DNA of 64,000 nt from Coix lacryma-jobi var. lacryma-jobi (taxonomy: Eukaryota; Streptophyta; Magnoliopsida; Poales; Poaceae): the NCBI GenBank assembly GCA_009763385.1, contig CM019831.1, positions 84,107,845 through 84,171,844 of the forward strand. The letters are read 5' to 3'. The position numbers were made by a program, and so were the translations under genes. The number at the start of each line of letters is the position of its first letter. Positions within the stretch are counted from its first letter, which is position 1. The notes under the pieces are model-generated. The model was not told the origin of the DNA and made no database searches. It was given only the letters and a program-made list of their open reading frames with translations. Below are positions 1 to 10,932 of this stretch, in pieces.

Positions 1-1393
1 GTTAAGGTAAGGTGGATAGACAGGTAGATAGGGGGAATAAGATAACTAAGGATAAGTAATATAACTAACTAATAACTAATAACTACTCCTAGATAACTAC
101 GAAGAAAGGTAGGCAAATGCCAAATAAGCAACCAAGTTAAGTATAGTTTTATTCCTATCTTGTCAAGTACCGAGGCGTACTAGCCTTTACCACTGACTTA
201 GGTTGAACGCTAGCACAACGAGCCTTACTGTTAAACTAGACCAACTACGTGGTGGAATTCAAGGCGCACAGGGCTGTCACCACCTGCTTGCTACCACAAC
301 TATCCGGGGGTCTAGCCGTATCTGAAGGTAAGTCTATAACTAAGCACTACGCCTAATTATATTCTATCTATCTCTATCCTGGCCTAGAATAGAGACACCC
401 TTGCGAACGTCAGAGCAAATACTTGACTTAATAAGATAAACACTAAACTAACTAAGCAACCTATTGGCAAAGATCAAACACTATGCACACTAGAGATTAA
501 CTACTATGGCTAAGTGAATTGAACTGTAGGATAGCTAGGTACTCAAGCAATCAATCAAGTATACTACTCAATACTGGTAAGTAGAATAAAGTAATAGTTG
601 AAATGATGAACTTGAATATAGTAAAGTGCTTGAGTTACAAGAGCAAAACCTAAACCGGAGATGAAGGAAGACTCTTCCCAATTCCAGGACCGATTACTCG
701 CACGCTTCTACTCTTGAGCTAAGCCTTGAGCAGCGCTTCAGCGAGGGCAATGAGGCAAGGATGCCTTGCTCTACTAGCAACCTACTTGCCTAAGCTTGGC
801 TAAATTCTAAGCCATTAGCTCTCTAGCTTTAGCCTTGCTTTCTTTCCATTCCTTGCTTTCCTTGCTTGAAATAATGTGACGCCTCCAGGGGGGTATTTAT
901 AGTAGAGAGGTGGAGTAGGGGCTACTCCACCGCCACATCATCGATCCGCGTGATGATGGATGAGAGCCCTTGGATCATAACCTCCTTCAGATCAATTGTG
1001 GAGAAGAATTAAGCATGTGCTTCTTTAATTCAACATGTGCTTCTTTGCATGGCGGCATGAATGATCCACGCCACTCCCTCCTGAGCCCTCCGATGCCACC
1101 GACCTAGTGACCAAGGGCTGAGATTTGGCCCTGGGGTGGTCACACGGATCAGTCACATGGCAGGGGAGAAGTTTGGGCGCCACCCCACTAGGGCCCAAAT
1201 GGGCCCTGGTGAGTGGGCTCGGCCCCTGGTGGGTCCATTCTCCAAATTTGGTCCAAATCCTGCATTCAAATAAAAATCTATGGACATGTGGAATTTGGTT
1301 AGTTTGAAACCTATTTGACTACTTTTCATGCCTTTTTGGTGAATTTTTGGGTAAAATGTTGATGGTAAAACAAGAGTTTAAGGACCATCAACA
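1..1393 (-). mobile_element. Athila-like LTR, 5' LTR of an antisense element, cut by the window start
   Basis: On the minus strand this begins TGTTGATGG at 1393 and follows, block for block, the LTR of the complete Athila-like element at 48724-58632. Shared blocks include the start motif, the segment 'catgtccatag', the 'catcgatccg' stretch, a TATAAATACCCCC box near 891-901 and the block around 190-330 that matches 49670-49810 in reverse complement. About the last 150 bp of the LTR lie outside the window. The element abuts Sirevirus gag at 1394, so it was inserted into that gag and its internal region lies to the left. The right-hand target duplication would be TTCGG (1394-1398) but its partner is not visible. 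Many substitutions and indels relative to 48724 mark it as a different subfamily or an older copy. Confidence 0.8.
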
Positions 1394-2096
1394 TTCGGCT
1401 TCTCACTCGGGTTAAGACCACTAAACTCTCCAACCTTGCCAAAAGAAGAAGCGCACTAAACACCCTGAGCAAAACCTACACCTGGACCTCCAGCAGCACG
1501 TCTGAATTGGGCAATCATCATCCCAAGCTGCGGCTCACCACTAGACACCCATGACAAGATGGTCTGAAGGTATGTGTTTTCCTCCTCGGTTTGCATCTTG
1601 TCTTGTTGCACATTTGCAATCTCCATCTCCAAACCCTCACACAAAGCGCACCTAGACACACAAGTGCAACCCGAGTTGGCCTTCTCAAGAGACACAATCT
1701 TGGCATTCTTCTCTGCCAACTTGGATTGCAAGCCTGCACAGGACTTGCACGCACCAAGCACTGAAGATCTAGCTTTAAGCTCATCCACCTCTCCAACCAA
1801 CACAGCATACTTACTTCTCAAAGTGAGAAGGTCAGTCATGTGTGTGGTGCACATCTCGCACTCACTCTCCTCAGAAACAACCACGGTGGACTTAGGAAAC
1901 TCAAGCTCCTTCACCGTATCCTCCCACTTCTGCCTAAACTCCTTCCGCTCTCTAGCAGCACGCCTAAGCAGCTTGTCCCGACTAAGAAGGGCGGCAGTAA
2001 GTTTCTCGACCTCAGCAGAAAGCTCATCAGGGGTCTGAGATACCTGGGAGGTGTCATCGTTGTCGTCGTCGTTCTGAGGGGTCTCCTCCAGCTCAC
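1394..2096 (-). pseudogene. gag: Sirevirus gag, C-terminal segment (continues 15933-17165)
   Basis: This minus-strand frame encodes the coiled-coil, cysteine-rich rear of a Sirevirus Gag. It has an acidic start, a long heptad-like region (SAEVEKLTAALLSRDKLLRR), several Cys pairs (CEMC, CKSC, CVSRCALC) and the conserved tail around EPQLGMMIAQFRR. The frame meets an in-frame stop at 1456-1458 and Sirevirus-like sequence (GLNPSEKP) continues behind it up to 1394, where an Athila-like LTR cuts it. The upstream half of the same gag lies at 15933-17165 on the other side of the chromovirus. The duplicated CTCAC at the two breaks and the matching frame show it was one gene before that insertion. The protein would coat the element RNA in cytoplasmic particles. 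The premature stop and the insertions make it non-functional. Confidence 0.85.
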
Positions 2097-5020
2097 TGTG
2101 ACGAAACGGCCCTAGTCCCATGGCCCACTGATCACTGCCAACCACTGACAGTTGATCCGTACAGCCAAGAGATTACGACCGGGTTCCGCCACTGGGCTAC
2201 ATCAGTGCCCGATGTCCGCAGGATCATCTCACAATTCAGTTACAATCTCTTGAACATTTTGACAAATAACATCGGAGTAAATAGCGGAAGACTTAGATAA
2301 CAATAGTTTTACAAACCAGGGTTCAACATAACATTAAAGTGAAGTTATTACAGACCATAGTTCAAATAGATAGAGTTGGCAGGGTAGCATATGACAACAA
2401 CTAAAAGATAAAGATACTTCACCCAGCCCGAGGGTGAATAATCACTCATCGGCCTCATCGGCCTCTTCCTGAACAACAGTCACACAGCAGGGTCCAAGGC
2501 ATACTGAGGAATCTGCCATACCTGCAACATGGGTAAAAGAACCCTGAGTACAAAGGTACTCAACAAGACTTACCCGACTAAAGAAAAGGGAGAAGACTCA
2601 GGAATGCAGGCTTAGGGTAGTCAAGGTAAGGCTTAAGCAAGATCAAGTATTTTGCAGAAAAACATTTTTGTAAACCTTATTTTATTTTCGAAAGATTCGG
2701 TATTCCTTAAATCTTCATCGTTCATGATTCATTTTACATTTCAAAACATTCCTAGTTGAGAACCACTCCCTGTTGACAGTCAGTGACTAAGTCTCCATAA
2801 CCGAGGAGCAGCGTTAATCCGGATAAATAATACTCAGCTGAGGGTCCCTATCCACACTGCATATGTAGCACCAAAGCTTGCATATGCCAACTCGTCTCCC
2901 ACGATTCCTCCAAGATTGGGCCCGGTCATACGCCACCCGGAAGTACAGTACACCACTCCAATCCGGGACTTTAACCCACGTGGGTACATGCTACTTCCGC
3001 CATCTCTCCACTCCCAGTGCGCGGTTGTCGGTCCAATAAAGGATTCCTCGGAGCCGAAGCTTTCCGTAGTATGTGAATAGTTGCAAGTCTTAGTCAGCAG
3101 GCCCCCATACAGGTGGTCCCTAAATTTTCCAGCCAGCGACAAGCACCTCGGGACTCTAACCCAAGAGTACAGGTCCTGTCAGTTTTTCAACCCTGTCCCG
3201 GTCGGTGTCAACTGTTGAGTCCCGGACTACAACATGACGGCACCGTACGCAAAGACAACCTCTCCTTCCCATTGACTAGGTACGGATCAGATACTTAGCC
3301 AATAGTGGGAGTAAACCAGAAATTCCCATAAATATTCTTAAAGTGATCACACTTTTGAGATTGACATTTTTATTGCAAATCTATCATATAGCATTGCTAA
3401 GCATTTCGCAAATAGTTTTTGAAAAGCGGGTATCGGGTGTATCATTGGTCAAGGTAGATAATGCATCAGATAGGATTTCACTCAACTCCTATCAACCTAA
3501 TGCAATAATTTAACTAAAAGACATTTAAGGAAACATTTATAAAAGCAAGGTAGGGTTAAATGCACCGGGGCTTGCCTTGGATGGCAAAAAGAGCAGACTC
3601 GGGGTAGGTATAGGTGTCGGAGCTGGGGGTTACCTCGGGGACAGATCCTTCGGTGGCTACCTCGACTTCAGGGCCTTCTTCGTCAACTATACGGATGCAA
3701 TGATGAATGCTCATGAGAATGCTAGTATGAACAAAGTGCATAGGATAACACTAGAGTATAGCTTTGCAAAGTATGAGTGGTGGTTAAAGTGGACAAAAGA
3801 TTACTTATCCCTTTTTAGCAATATTAACAAGTTTCATTAAGCAACTTTTATTAAGCCTAAGTATGGACATAGCAAGGCATCACAAACATCATAGACCAGA
3901 GGGGTATGGGTCTATGAACGTCAAGCAATCCAAAAGTCACATCACAGGGCATTCAACGCTAACCCTAATCACCTTTTTCTATTTTCTTAATTATATAAAA
4001 AGGTCATTTTATGAAGGTGCTCCAAAAATTACCAAATTAATCACACAAGTTCATTAGGGTACAAGTACATGGCAAAACAAATTTCATAATTTTTGGAGGT
4101 CATTAAGGTGCTCAATTAAATCTAGACATTTAATTAACAAAAGGCACTATTCCTTAATTAAAATAAAGCTCAAAAATCAACTTGCTCCAAATGCCTTCAA
4201 AATTTTACCAGAGGTTCAGCATGACATAGCTAGCTTGCAAATTTTATCTCAAGATTTTTGGAGCCATAGATCACTCTCCAAAAATGCCAAAGCCTTCATT
4301 TTTCAATTAAAAGGGGAATTTTTCATTTTCAAATTTTTGCACAAAACTCAAGTTTCATATTTTTATAAAATACTTCAGAGCATAAAGAGTCTACCACAAA
4401 AATTTCAGAATTTTTGGAGGTCTATAGAAAATCATACAAAAAAGAGAAAACAGAACACTATTCACATCTTGAAAATAAATAGAAAAACGGGCACGGCGGC
4501 GCTCTGCTCGCCGGCGGTGACCCGAGCGCGGCGGCGCGTTTACGCCGGCCAAACTGGGCACTCCGCGGCAGAGCTGAGGGCACGGGAGGCAACAGGGAGC
4601 TCACCGGCGTCGATTAAGCGGCTCGGCGAGGGAAGGGGATGAACGGTGGAGGTGGTCGACGGTGACCGGCGGACGGCGAGCGGCGGCGATCGACACTCCG
4701 ACGACCCTGAGCACCAAACAAGTCCACAGGGGCGGGGTTAGAGTCGCACGGAGACAGGGAAGCGAATGCGAGGGTCGGAGGGAGATGATCAAGGCCGGAG
4801 ACGGCGAATTCCACGAACCCGAGTTCGCCGGGTTTCTGCCGGAGGCGGCAACGACGAGCTACGCCGGGCAAACGGGGACGGTAGAGGTGAAATTGGAGGG
4901 TGGGGAAGCTTCACCAGATCAAGGCGGAGCTGCTGAGCTAGGTGGTTGAGCTCGGGAGGCGCTGGTGTGCGCTGGCGACGGCGGCGGAGGTGAGTGAGGG
5001 AGCTCGGGCTCCGGCGGCCT

Positions 5021-5030
5021 TCTTATAGGC
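5021..5030 (-). promoter_or_regulatory. TATA-like box of the chromovirus LTR (3' copy)
   Basis: The minus strand reads CCTATAAGA, flanked by GC-rich sequence on both sides. It is the best TATA candidate in the LTR and would put the RNA start near 4990, giving a U3 of about 1.15 kb and a leader of almost 3 kb before the PBS. This is inference from sequence only. Confidence 0.45.
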
Positions 5031-5441
5031 GCGGCCAGAGGCCGGTAGAGACCTCGAGGTGGTGTGGATAAGCACGGCGAGCGCGTGCGCACTCGATTGC
5101 GCTCTGGCGGGGGTGATGGCGTGCAGCCGGGGCTCGGGCGTGTGCTCGCCGGCGATGGCCACGCGGCGGCGGCGCGCAGAGCTCTGTAGGGGACGGGAGA
5201 GAGGGTCAGCGCTCGCGTGCGGGCGCGGAGGGAACAAGGGGACAGCGGCGACAGGTTGGAGGCGCGTGGGGAGCAGCCAGGCACGCGGCGCGCGCGACGC
5301 CGGCGGGGCACCATGGTCGGGCCCCCCCCTTGGCCCTAGCTGGAAGAAGAACAGTGCTAGGGGTAGGGTTTGACTTTGCTGGTTTCTGAATTTTGCAAAT
5401 TTCTCCCAAAATTTGAACTGAGCAGCAAAAACTCAAAACAT

Positions 5442-5948
5442 CAAAGTTGTTCAGAAAAATGAGATCTACAACTTTGTCAAAATGAACATTTTCAAATTCC
5501 AAATAGTTTTTGAACAATATTTGAAAACAGTAAAGGGGACACTTTTTCAAACTTGATTCAAATCAAAATTACTCTGGATTTCAAACTGAAACTTGAAAAT
5601 CTGCAAATATGAAAGTTGTTCCTTTTATCAAAACCTACAACTTTGCTATTATACACTTTTCCAGAAACTCATTAGTTTTTGAACTCATTTTGAAAACTGA
5701 AAAGGGGACAAAAACTGGAGTCTGATTGAATTTGAAATAACTCAAAACTTTGTACTGCAACTTGAAAATTTGTAAATACCAAAGTTGTTTCTCTTTGACA
5801 GATCTACAACTTTGCTTTTTGGACCAATCCCAAATTTTGAATAATTTTTGAATTACAAAAAGAGGGATAAAATCCAGGATTTGGAAATCAGGGTTTTGCA
5901 AAGGGATTTGAAATCAAATTCTGATTTTTGAACTTTGGCCAACACAAC
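5442..5948. repeat. tandem repeat of 169-bp period in U3 (3' LTR copy)
   Basis: Three diverged units start with (C/G)AAAGTTGTT at 5442, 5611 and 5780, which is a spacing of exactly 169 bp each time. Every unit carries a short inverted repeat, AAAGTTGT paired with ACAACTTT, about 18 nt apart, followed by a 'tttttgaa' block and, in the first two, 'aaaggggaca'. The same array is in the other LTR at 15209, 15378 and 15547. Confidence 0.85.
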
Positions 5949-6165
5949 AAAACTACAAGACACCAAAGGAACAAGAATTTACACAAAGCTAATCACAGAG
6001 ATGAAATTACCATTTTGCCCTAGTAGAGAGAAGTGGGCTAAATAGGGTTTTTGCAATAGAGGGACTTCACATAAAATGACACACATGAAATCAAGATCAA
6101 GATGCTTAAAGATGATAATGATGATATGTCAAGTTAATTACATGCTAAACACCAGAGGTGTTACA

Positions 6166-6180
6166 GCCTCCCCCCCTAAA
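6166..6180 (-). other. polypurine tract of the chromovirus
   Basis: The minus strand reads TTAGGGGGGAGGC directly before the 3' LTR start TGTAACACC. It is the expected primer for plus-strand DNA synthesis. Confidence 0.85.
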
Positions 6181-6242
6181 AGAAATCTCGCCCCGAGATT
6201 CTGCGTCTTAAGGAAGGACAAAGAAGGGATAAAGACAAAACT

Positions 6243-9200
6243 TTACATAGACAGGGATTCGAGAAAGTCGGGGTAGTTCTTTGCTAAGAAGTCTTCAGAT
6301 TCCCAAGTAGCTTCTTCTTCAGAGTGCTGGTTCCACTGGATTTTGTACCATCTTGTGGTGGTTCTTCGAGTAACGCGATCCTTGTGGTCCAACACGCGAA
6401 CTGGATATTCTGAGTAGGATAGATCAGGCTCTAGCTCGACACCTTCAACTTCCACGACATGTTCTGGTACTCTGAGACACTTCTTGAGTTGGGAGACATC
6501 GAAAATATTGTGGACAGCGGAGAGATGATCGGGCAACTTCAGCTTGTAAGCTACCTTGCCACAACATTCCAAAATCTCAAACGGACCAATGTAGCGGGGT
6601 GCTAACTTTCCTTTGACTCCAAAACGAGTGACTCCTTTGGTTGGTGAGACCTTGAGATATACATAATCTCCAACTTGAAACTTCAGAGGTCGACGTCTCT
6701 TGTCAGCGTAACTTTTCTGTCGAGATTGGGCAATCTTCATATTCTCCTGTATCTGCTTGACTTTCTCTTCCATATCTTTGACCAGGTCAACTCCAAAGAA
6801 TTCTCTTTCTCCGGGCTCAGACCAACTGAGGGGTGTACGACAACGACGGCCGTACAGTGCTTCAAAGGGTGCCATTTTGATGCTCTCTTGGTAATTGTTA
6901 TTATAAGAGAACTCTGCCAAAGGCAAACAGTCATCCCAAGTATCTGCGAAGGTGAGAACACAGGCTCTCAACATGTCCTCCAGCACTTGGTTGACTCGCT
7001 CCGTTTGTCCATCTGTTTGAGGATGATAAGCTGTGCTATGTAAGAGCTTGGTTCCAAGCGAGGTATGGAACGCTTTCCAAAACTTAGCGACAAACTGGGT
7101 ACCACGGTCAGAGACAATGGTCTTGGGTATGCCATGAAGTTTCACTATGTGGTTCTTGTACAAAGTGGCATACGTGGGGACGGTGTAACTGGTCTTGACT
7201 GGCAGAAAGTGAGCTTGCTTAGTGAGTCGGTCCACGATTACCCAAATGGAATCAAAACCTTTCTGGGTCTTGGGTAGTCCATTGACAAAATCCATACTAA
7301 TGTCGTCCCATTTCCAAGCGGGTACTGACAAAGGTTGCAATTCTCCTCCAGGCTTCATGTGTACTGCCTTGACTCTTTGGCAGGTATCACACTGAGCGAC
7401 ATACCGGGCAATCTCAATCTTCATTTTAGTCCACCAGAATCTCTGCTTTAAGTCTTGGTACATCTTGTTGCTGCCGGGGTGAATAGAGAATCTGGTCAAG
7501 TGTGCTTCATCAAGGATTAACTGTCTCAATTCAGGCACCTTGGGAACTACTAGACGGTTCTTGAACCAAACAACTCCTACATCATCGATCCTGAAGCAAT
7601 CAGCCTTTCCGGTCTGGACCTTTTCGATGATGTGCTTGATTCCAGGGTTATCCTTTTGAGCAGCAATGACTTGATCCTTGATGGATGTTTCTATGCTGAC
7701 ATTGTTCAAGCTTCCTTGCGGAATCATTTCGATACCCATCCTTTCAAGTTCATGGCACAAGGAAAGATCATAGGGCTTCGTCGTCAGACAGTTGCAGTAT
7801 GACTTGCGACTGAGGGCATCGGCAACTACATTTGCCTTACCAGGATGGTAATGTACTTCGAGATCATAATCTTTAATCAACTCAAGCCATCTTCTCTGCC
7901 TCATATTCAATTCTTCTTGAGTGAAGATATACTTTAGGCTCTTGTGATCCGTATACATATTGCAGGTGCTGCCCAACAGATAGTGACGCCAAATCTTCAA
8001 GGCATGCACGACTGCTGCTAGCTCAAGATCATGGGTGGGGTAGTTTTTCTCATGTCGCTTAAGCTGTCGTGAGGCATAAGCGATTACTCGTCCTTCTTGC
8101 ATCAAAACACAGCCCAAACCAGTACCAGATGCATCACAGTATACATCGAAGGGTTTCTCGATATCTGGTTGAGCTAGGACTGGTGATGTAGTTAGCAGTT
8201 TCTTCAGGGCTTGAAAGGCTTGCTCACAGGCTGGTGACCAAACGAAATCCACGGAATTTTTCAACAACTCTGTGATAGGCTTGGCGACTCTGGAGAAATC
8301 TGGGATGAAACGACGATAGTATCCAGCCATTCCCATGAAGCTGCGAACTTCGCGGACAGTGGTAGGTGGCTTCCAATCCAAGATATCTGCCACTTTTTCA
8401 GGGTCAACTGACACACCTTCAGCGGACAAGACATGACCAAGGAATTGAATTCGATCTAGCCAGAATTCGCATTTACTGAACTTGGCATACAGCTGGTGAT
8501 CTCTGAGACGAGAGAGGACGATTCGAAGATGCTTGGCGTGATCTTCAGGAGTTCTTGAATAGACAAGGATGTCGTCAATGAACACGACTACAAATTTATC
8601 GAGCTCTGGCATGAACACAGAGTTCATGAGATACATGAAATGAGCGGGGGCATTGGTCAAGCCAAAGGACATGACCAAGTACTCATATAGGCCGTATCTG
8701 GTGGTGCAAGCTGTTTTAGGAATGTCTTCTGGACGGATTTTTATTTGGTGATAGCCAGATCTGAGATCAATTTTGGAGAACACTCTGGCTCCATATAACT
8801 GGTCAAAAAGAAGGTCAATGCGAGGCAAGGGATATTTATTTTTGATGGTGACCTCATTGAGCGGGCGATAGTCAACGCACAAACGAAGACTTTTGTCCTT
8901 CTTCTTCACAAAGATAGCAGGACAGCCCCAAGGAGATGAACTTGGGCGAATGAGACCCTTATCCAAAAGCTCTTGCAATTGGATCTTCAGCTCTGCCAAC
9001 TCTCTGGGAGGCATTCGATAAGCTCTGCGGGATATAGGAGCAGTCCCGGGCTTTAGCTCTATGGCAAACTCAACATCACGGTCGGGAGGCAGACCAGGTA
9101 GATCTTCTGGGAAGACATCAAGGAACTCACAGACCACGGGAATATCCCTGACTTCCGGAACACAGGCGGTATTCAACTGGGTGGTTGCTGGTTTTTGAGG

Positions 9201-10706
9201 CATAGGAAGTTGGAGAAGGAGTTTGGAGGTGCTGTTAGGAATATCCACTCTCACAACTCTATTCAAAATGTCTATCAAGGCTTTATACTGACACATCCAA
9301 TTCATGCCTAAGATGACATCTATCTCTTGATTGCGCAGTACTATCATGGTGGTAGGAAAGACATGTTCCTCCAACATTACTGGTATACTGCGGACCACTT
9401 CCTTAGTATTTATCCGCCCTCCAGGCGAAAGTATACAAAAACTTTCTTTTAACTCCCCCATGGGTAACTTATGCTCGATGACAAAAGTGCGACTGATGAA
9501 GGAATGCGATGCACCAGAATCAAACAAGACGACTGCAGGATGATTGGCAACAGGGAACCTACCGAGCATGACGGGCTCTCCTTCTGGGATGTTACTGACG
9601 GTGGTGAAGTAGACTTGCCCGTGCTTCTTGACAAACTTGCCCTTCTGGACGTGCTGCTGCGGTGCACGGTGCTGCTGCTGTGATCCTCCAGGGCCTTTCT
9701 GTGCATTTTGGGCATTCTTCTTGGGTTTTGGGCACTCGCGAGACCAGTGACCAACTTGGCCACAGTTGTAGCATGGATGGTTGTAAGCTGTTTGAGGGGT
9801 GGTGACACGAACACCTGGGGCGTTCGGCTGAGTGGCACTTTGCTGGTTGGCATTATGAGTGGTGGCCGCAGTACGAACGACCACTTGCTGATGAGGGTAT
9901 GGGGCACGGTTTTGGTGGTGGCTAGGGTGATAGATGATTCTTGGGCGCTTATGGTTGCTGGAGAAGCTGCTAGACCCAGCCTTCTTCTTCTTCTTCTCCT
10001 CCTGATACTGGCGGTTACTTTCCTCGAAAGCGACAGCACGGTCAACGACATCATGATAGGATCCGTTTAGGTTGTTGGATAGACCTCTGCGAATCTTAGG
10101 GTGCAGACCCCTAAGGAAACAATCTCTCTTCTTTTCCTCTGTGTTGACATAGTCGGAGGCATATTGGCTCAGGTGGTTGAACTGTCCCACGTACTGCATA
10201 ACGGTGGAATCTTTCTGTTGCAGGGCTAGGAACTGATCAAGCTTCATCTTCATCAGACCTGCCGGGATGTGGTGTGCACGGAAAGCGGTGCGGAACTCTT
10301 CCCAGGTCAGCTGGTGACCTTCAGGCTGGGCAGCCAACAGGTTGGCGTACCAGGCACTTGCGGGACCACGGAGCTGCTGAGAAGCGAACCGAGGCTTCTG
10401 GATCTCTGTGCAGTACAGAAGACTGAACTTCTGTTCCATGGTGCGTAACCAGTCGTCAGCCTCGAGAGGTTCATCGGCCTTCGTGAAGACCGGTGGTCGG
10501 GTTTCAGTGAAGTCCACGTAGGTTGTCTCTTGGTTGTTGCGACGACCACGGTTGCCGTTGTTTTGCTGCCCTTGGTTCTGAGCCATCAGGTTGGCAGCGG
10601 CGGCCAAGGCTGCAATGGCATCTGCCAGGGTAGCAGGAACTGGTGGAGGGTTTGGAAGGTTGGCACCTCCGGAACTTCCGGCTCCAGTGCGGGTGTTCAC
10701 AGGCAT
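6243..10706 (-). CDS. gag-pol: Gag-Pol polyprotein with chromodomain (chromovirus)
   Basis: A single uninterrupted frame of 1487 codons, counted from the Met at 10706; the open frame itself extends to 10943. I chose 10706 because the upstream 79 codons look unlike Gag and MPVNTRTGAG is a typical start. Domains in order: Gag core about residues 60-240; zinc knuckle CYNCGQVGHWSREC 312-325; aspartic protease with DSG at 396-398; reverse transcriptase with CVDYRPLN near 610 and catalytic FIDD near 709-712; RNase H with CDAS (D858), TDH (D920) and VADALS (D963); integrase HHCC at H1069, H1076, C1106, C1109 and DDE at D1139, D1200, E1236; chromodomain about 1434-1480 (VRVLDHKDRV ... EEEATWESEDFL). 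All catalytic residues I looked for are present, so it may be functional. The protein packages, copies and integrates the element, and the chromodomain is thought to steer integration to marked chromatin. Confidence 0.96.
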   Translation of the reverse strand: MPVNTRTGAGSSGGANLPNPPPVPATLADAIAALAAAANLMAQNQGQQNNGNRGRRNNQETTYVDFTETRPPVFTKADEPLEADDWLRTMEQKFSLLYCTEIQKPRFASQQLRGPASAWYANLLAAQPEGHQLTWEEFRTAFRAHHIPAGLMKMKLDQFLALQQKDSTVMQYVGQFNHLSQYASDYVNTEEKKRDCFLRGLHPKIRRGLSNNLNGSYHDVVDRAVAFEESNRQYQEEKKKKKAGSSSFSSNHKRPRIIYHPSHHQNRAPYPHQQVVVRTAATTHNANQQSATQPNAPGVRVTTPQTAYNHPCYNCGQVGHWSRECPKPKKNAQNAQKGPGGSQQQHRAPQQHVQKGKFVKKHGQVYFTTVSNIPEGEPVMLGRFPVANHPAVVLFDSGASHSFISRTFVIEHKLPMGELKESFCILSPGGRINTKEVVRSIPVMLEEHVFPTTMIVLRNQEIDVILGMNWMCQYKALIDILNRVVRVDIPNSTSKLLLQLPMPQKPATTQLNTACVPEVRDIPVVCEFLDVFPEDLPGLPPDRDVEFAIELKPGTAPISRRAYRMPPRELAELKIQLQELLDKGLIRPSSSPWGCPAIFVKKKDKSLRLCVDYRPLNEVTIKNKYPLPRIDLLFDQLYGARVFSKIDLRSGYHQIKIRPEDIPKTACTTRYGLYEYLVMSFGLTNAPAHFMYLMNSVFMPELDKFVVVFIDDILVYSRTPEDHAKHLRIVLSRLRDHQLYAKFSKCEFWLDRIQFLGHVLSAEGVSVDPEKVADILDWKPPTTVREVRSFMGMAGYYRRFIPDFSRVAKPITELLKNSVDFVWSPACEQAFQALKKLLTTSPVLAQPDIEKPFDVYCDASGTGLGCVLMQEGRVIAYASRQLKRHEKNYPTHDLELAAVVHALKIWRHYLLGSTCNMYTDHKSLKYIFTQEELNMRQRRWLELIKDYDLEVHYHPGKANVVADALSRKSYCNCLTTKPYDLSLCHELERMGIEMIPQGSLNNVSIETSIKDQVIAAQKDNPGIKHIIEKVQTGKADCFRIDDVGVVWFKNRLVVPKVPELRQLILDEAHLTRFSIHPGSNKMYQDLKQRFWWTKMKIEIARYVAQCDTCQRVKAVHMKPGGELQPLSVPAWKWDDISMDFVNGLPKTQKGFDSIWVIVDRLTKQAHFLPVKTSYTVPTYATLYKNHIVKLHGIPKTIVSDRGTQFVAKFWKAFHTSLGTKLLHSTAYHPQTDGQTERVNQVLEDMLRACVLTFADTWDDCLPLAEFSYNNNYQESIKMAPFEALYGRRCRTPLSWSEPGEREFFGVDLVKDMEEKVKQIQENMKIAQSRQKSYADKRRRPLKFQVGDYVYLKVSPTKGVTRFGVKGKLAPRYIGPFEILECCGKVAYKLKLPDHLSAVHNIFDVSQLKKCLRVPEHVVEVEGVELEPDLSYSEYPVRVLDHKDRVTRRTTTRWYKIQWNQHSEEEATWESEDFLAKNYPDFLESLSM

Positions 10707-10932
10707 CTGTATAAAGAACTCGGAACTCAGCATGTATGGACAAAGGTTCTGAAACGACTTGATTGATAACTTCACCGATACAAAGATAGCTGGCTTGATA
10801 AAGATGACAACAGACTGATAAGGGAAAAAGGTACGAAAAGAAAGATACATGCCAGACTTGGCAACAGACAGACTAACGCCCCCAAACCTAGTCCAAGGTT
10901 TTAGGTAAGCAGATGGTACAGACACAACGAAT

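Larger units (their letters stand above)
2097..6165 (-). repeat. 3' LTR of the chromovirus (4.07 kb)
   Basis: Reads TGTAACACC at 6165 and ends in GTCACA at 2097 on the minus strand. In element sense it contains an AT-rich U3 with a 169-bp-period repeat (5442-5948), a strongly GC-rich block (about 4490-5350) with a TATA-like box at 5021-5030, and a long AT-rich tail. A 102-codon minus-strand frame (2834-3142) is kept in both LTR copies with two amino-acid changes. I do not recognise it and it may be chance. The length is unusual for an LTR but fits the giant-LTR Del/Tekay type. Confidence 0.95.

Noticed and set aside
1125..1307. 60-codon forward frame near the left edge
   Set aside because: It lies inside an antisense LTR and has no support.
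4662..5373. Several open frames of 85-131 codons in the GC-rich LTR block
   Set aside because: GC-rich DNA is poor in stops; frames occur on both strands and in overlapping phases, as expected by chance.
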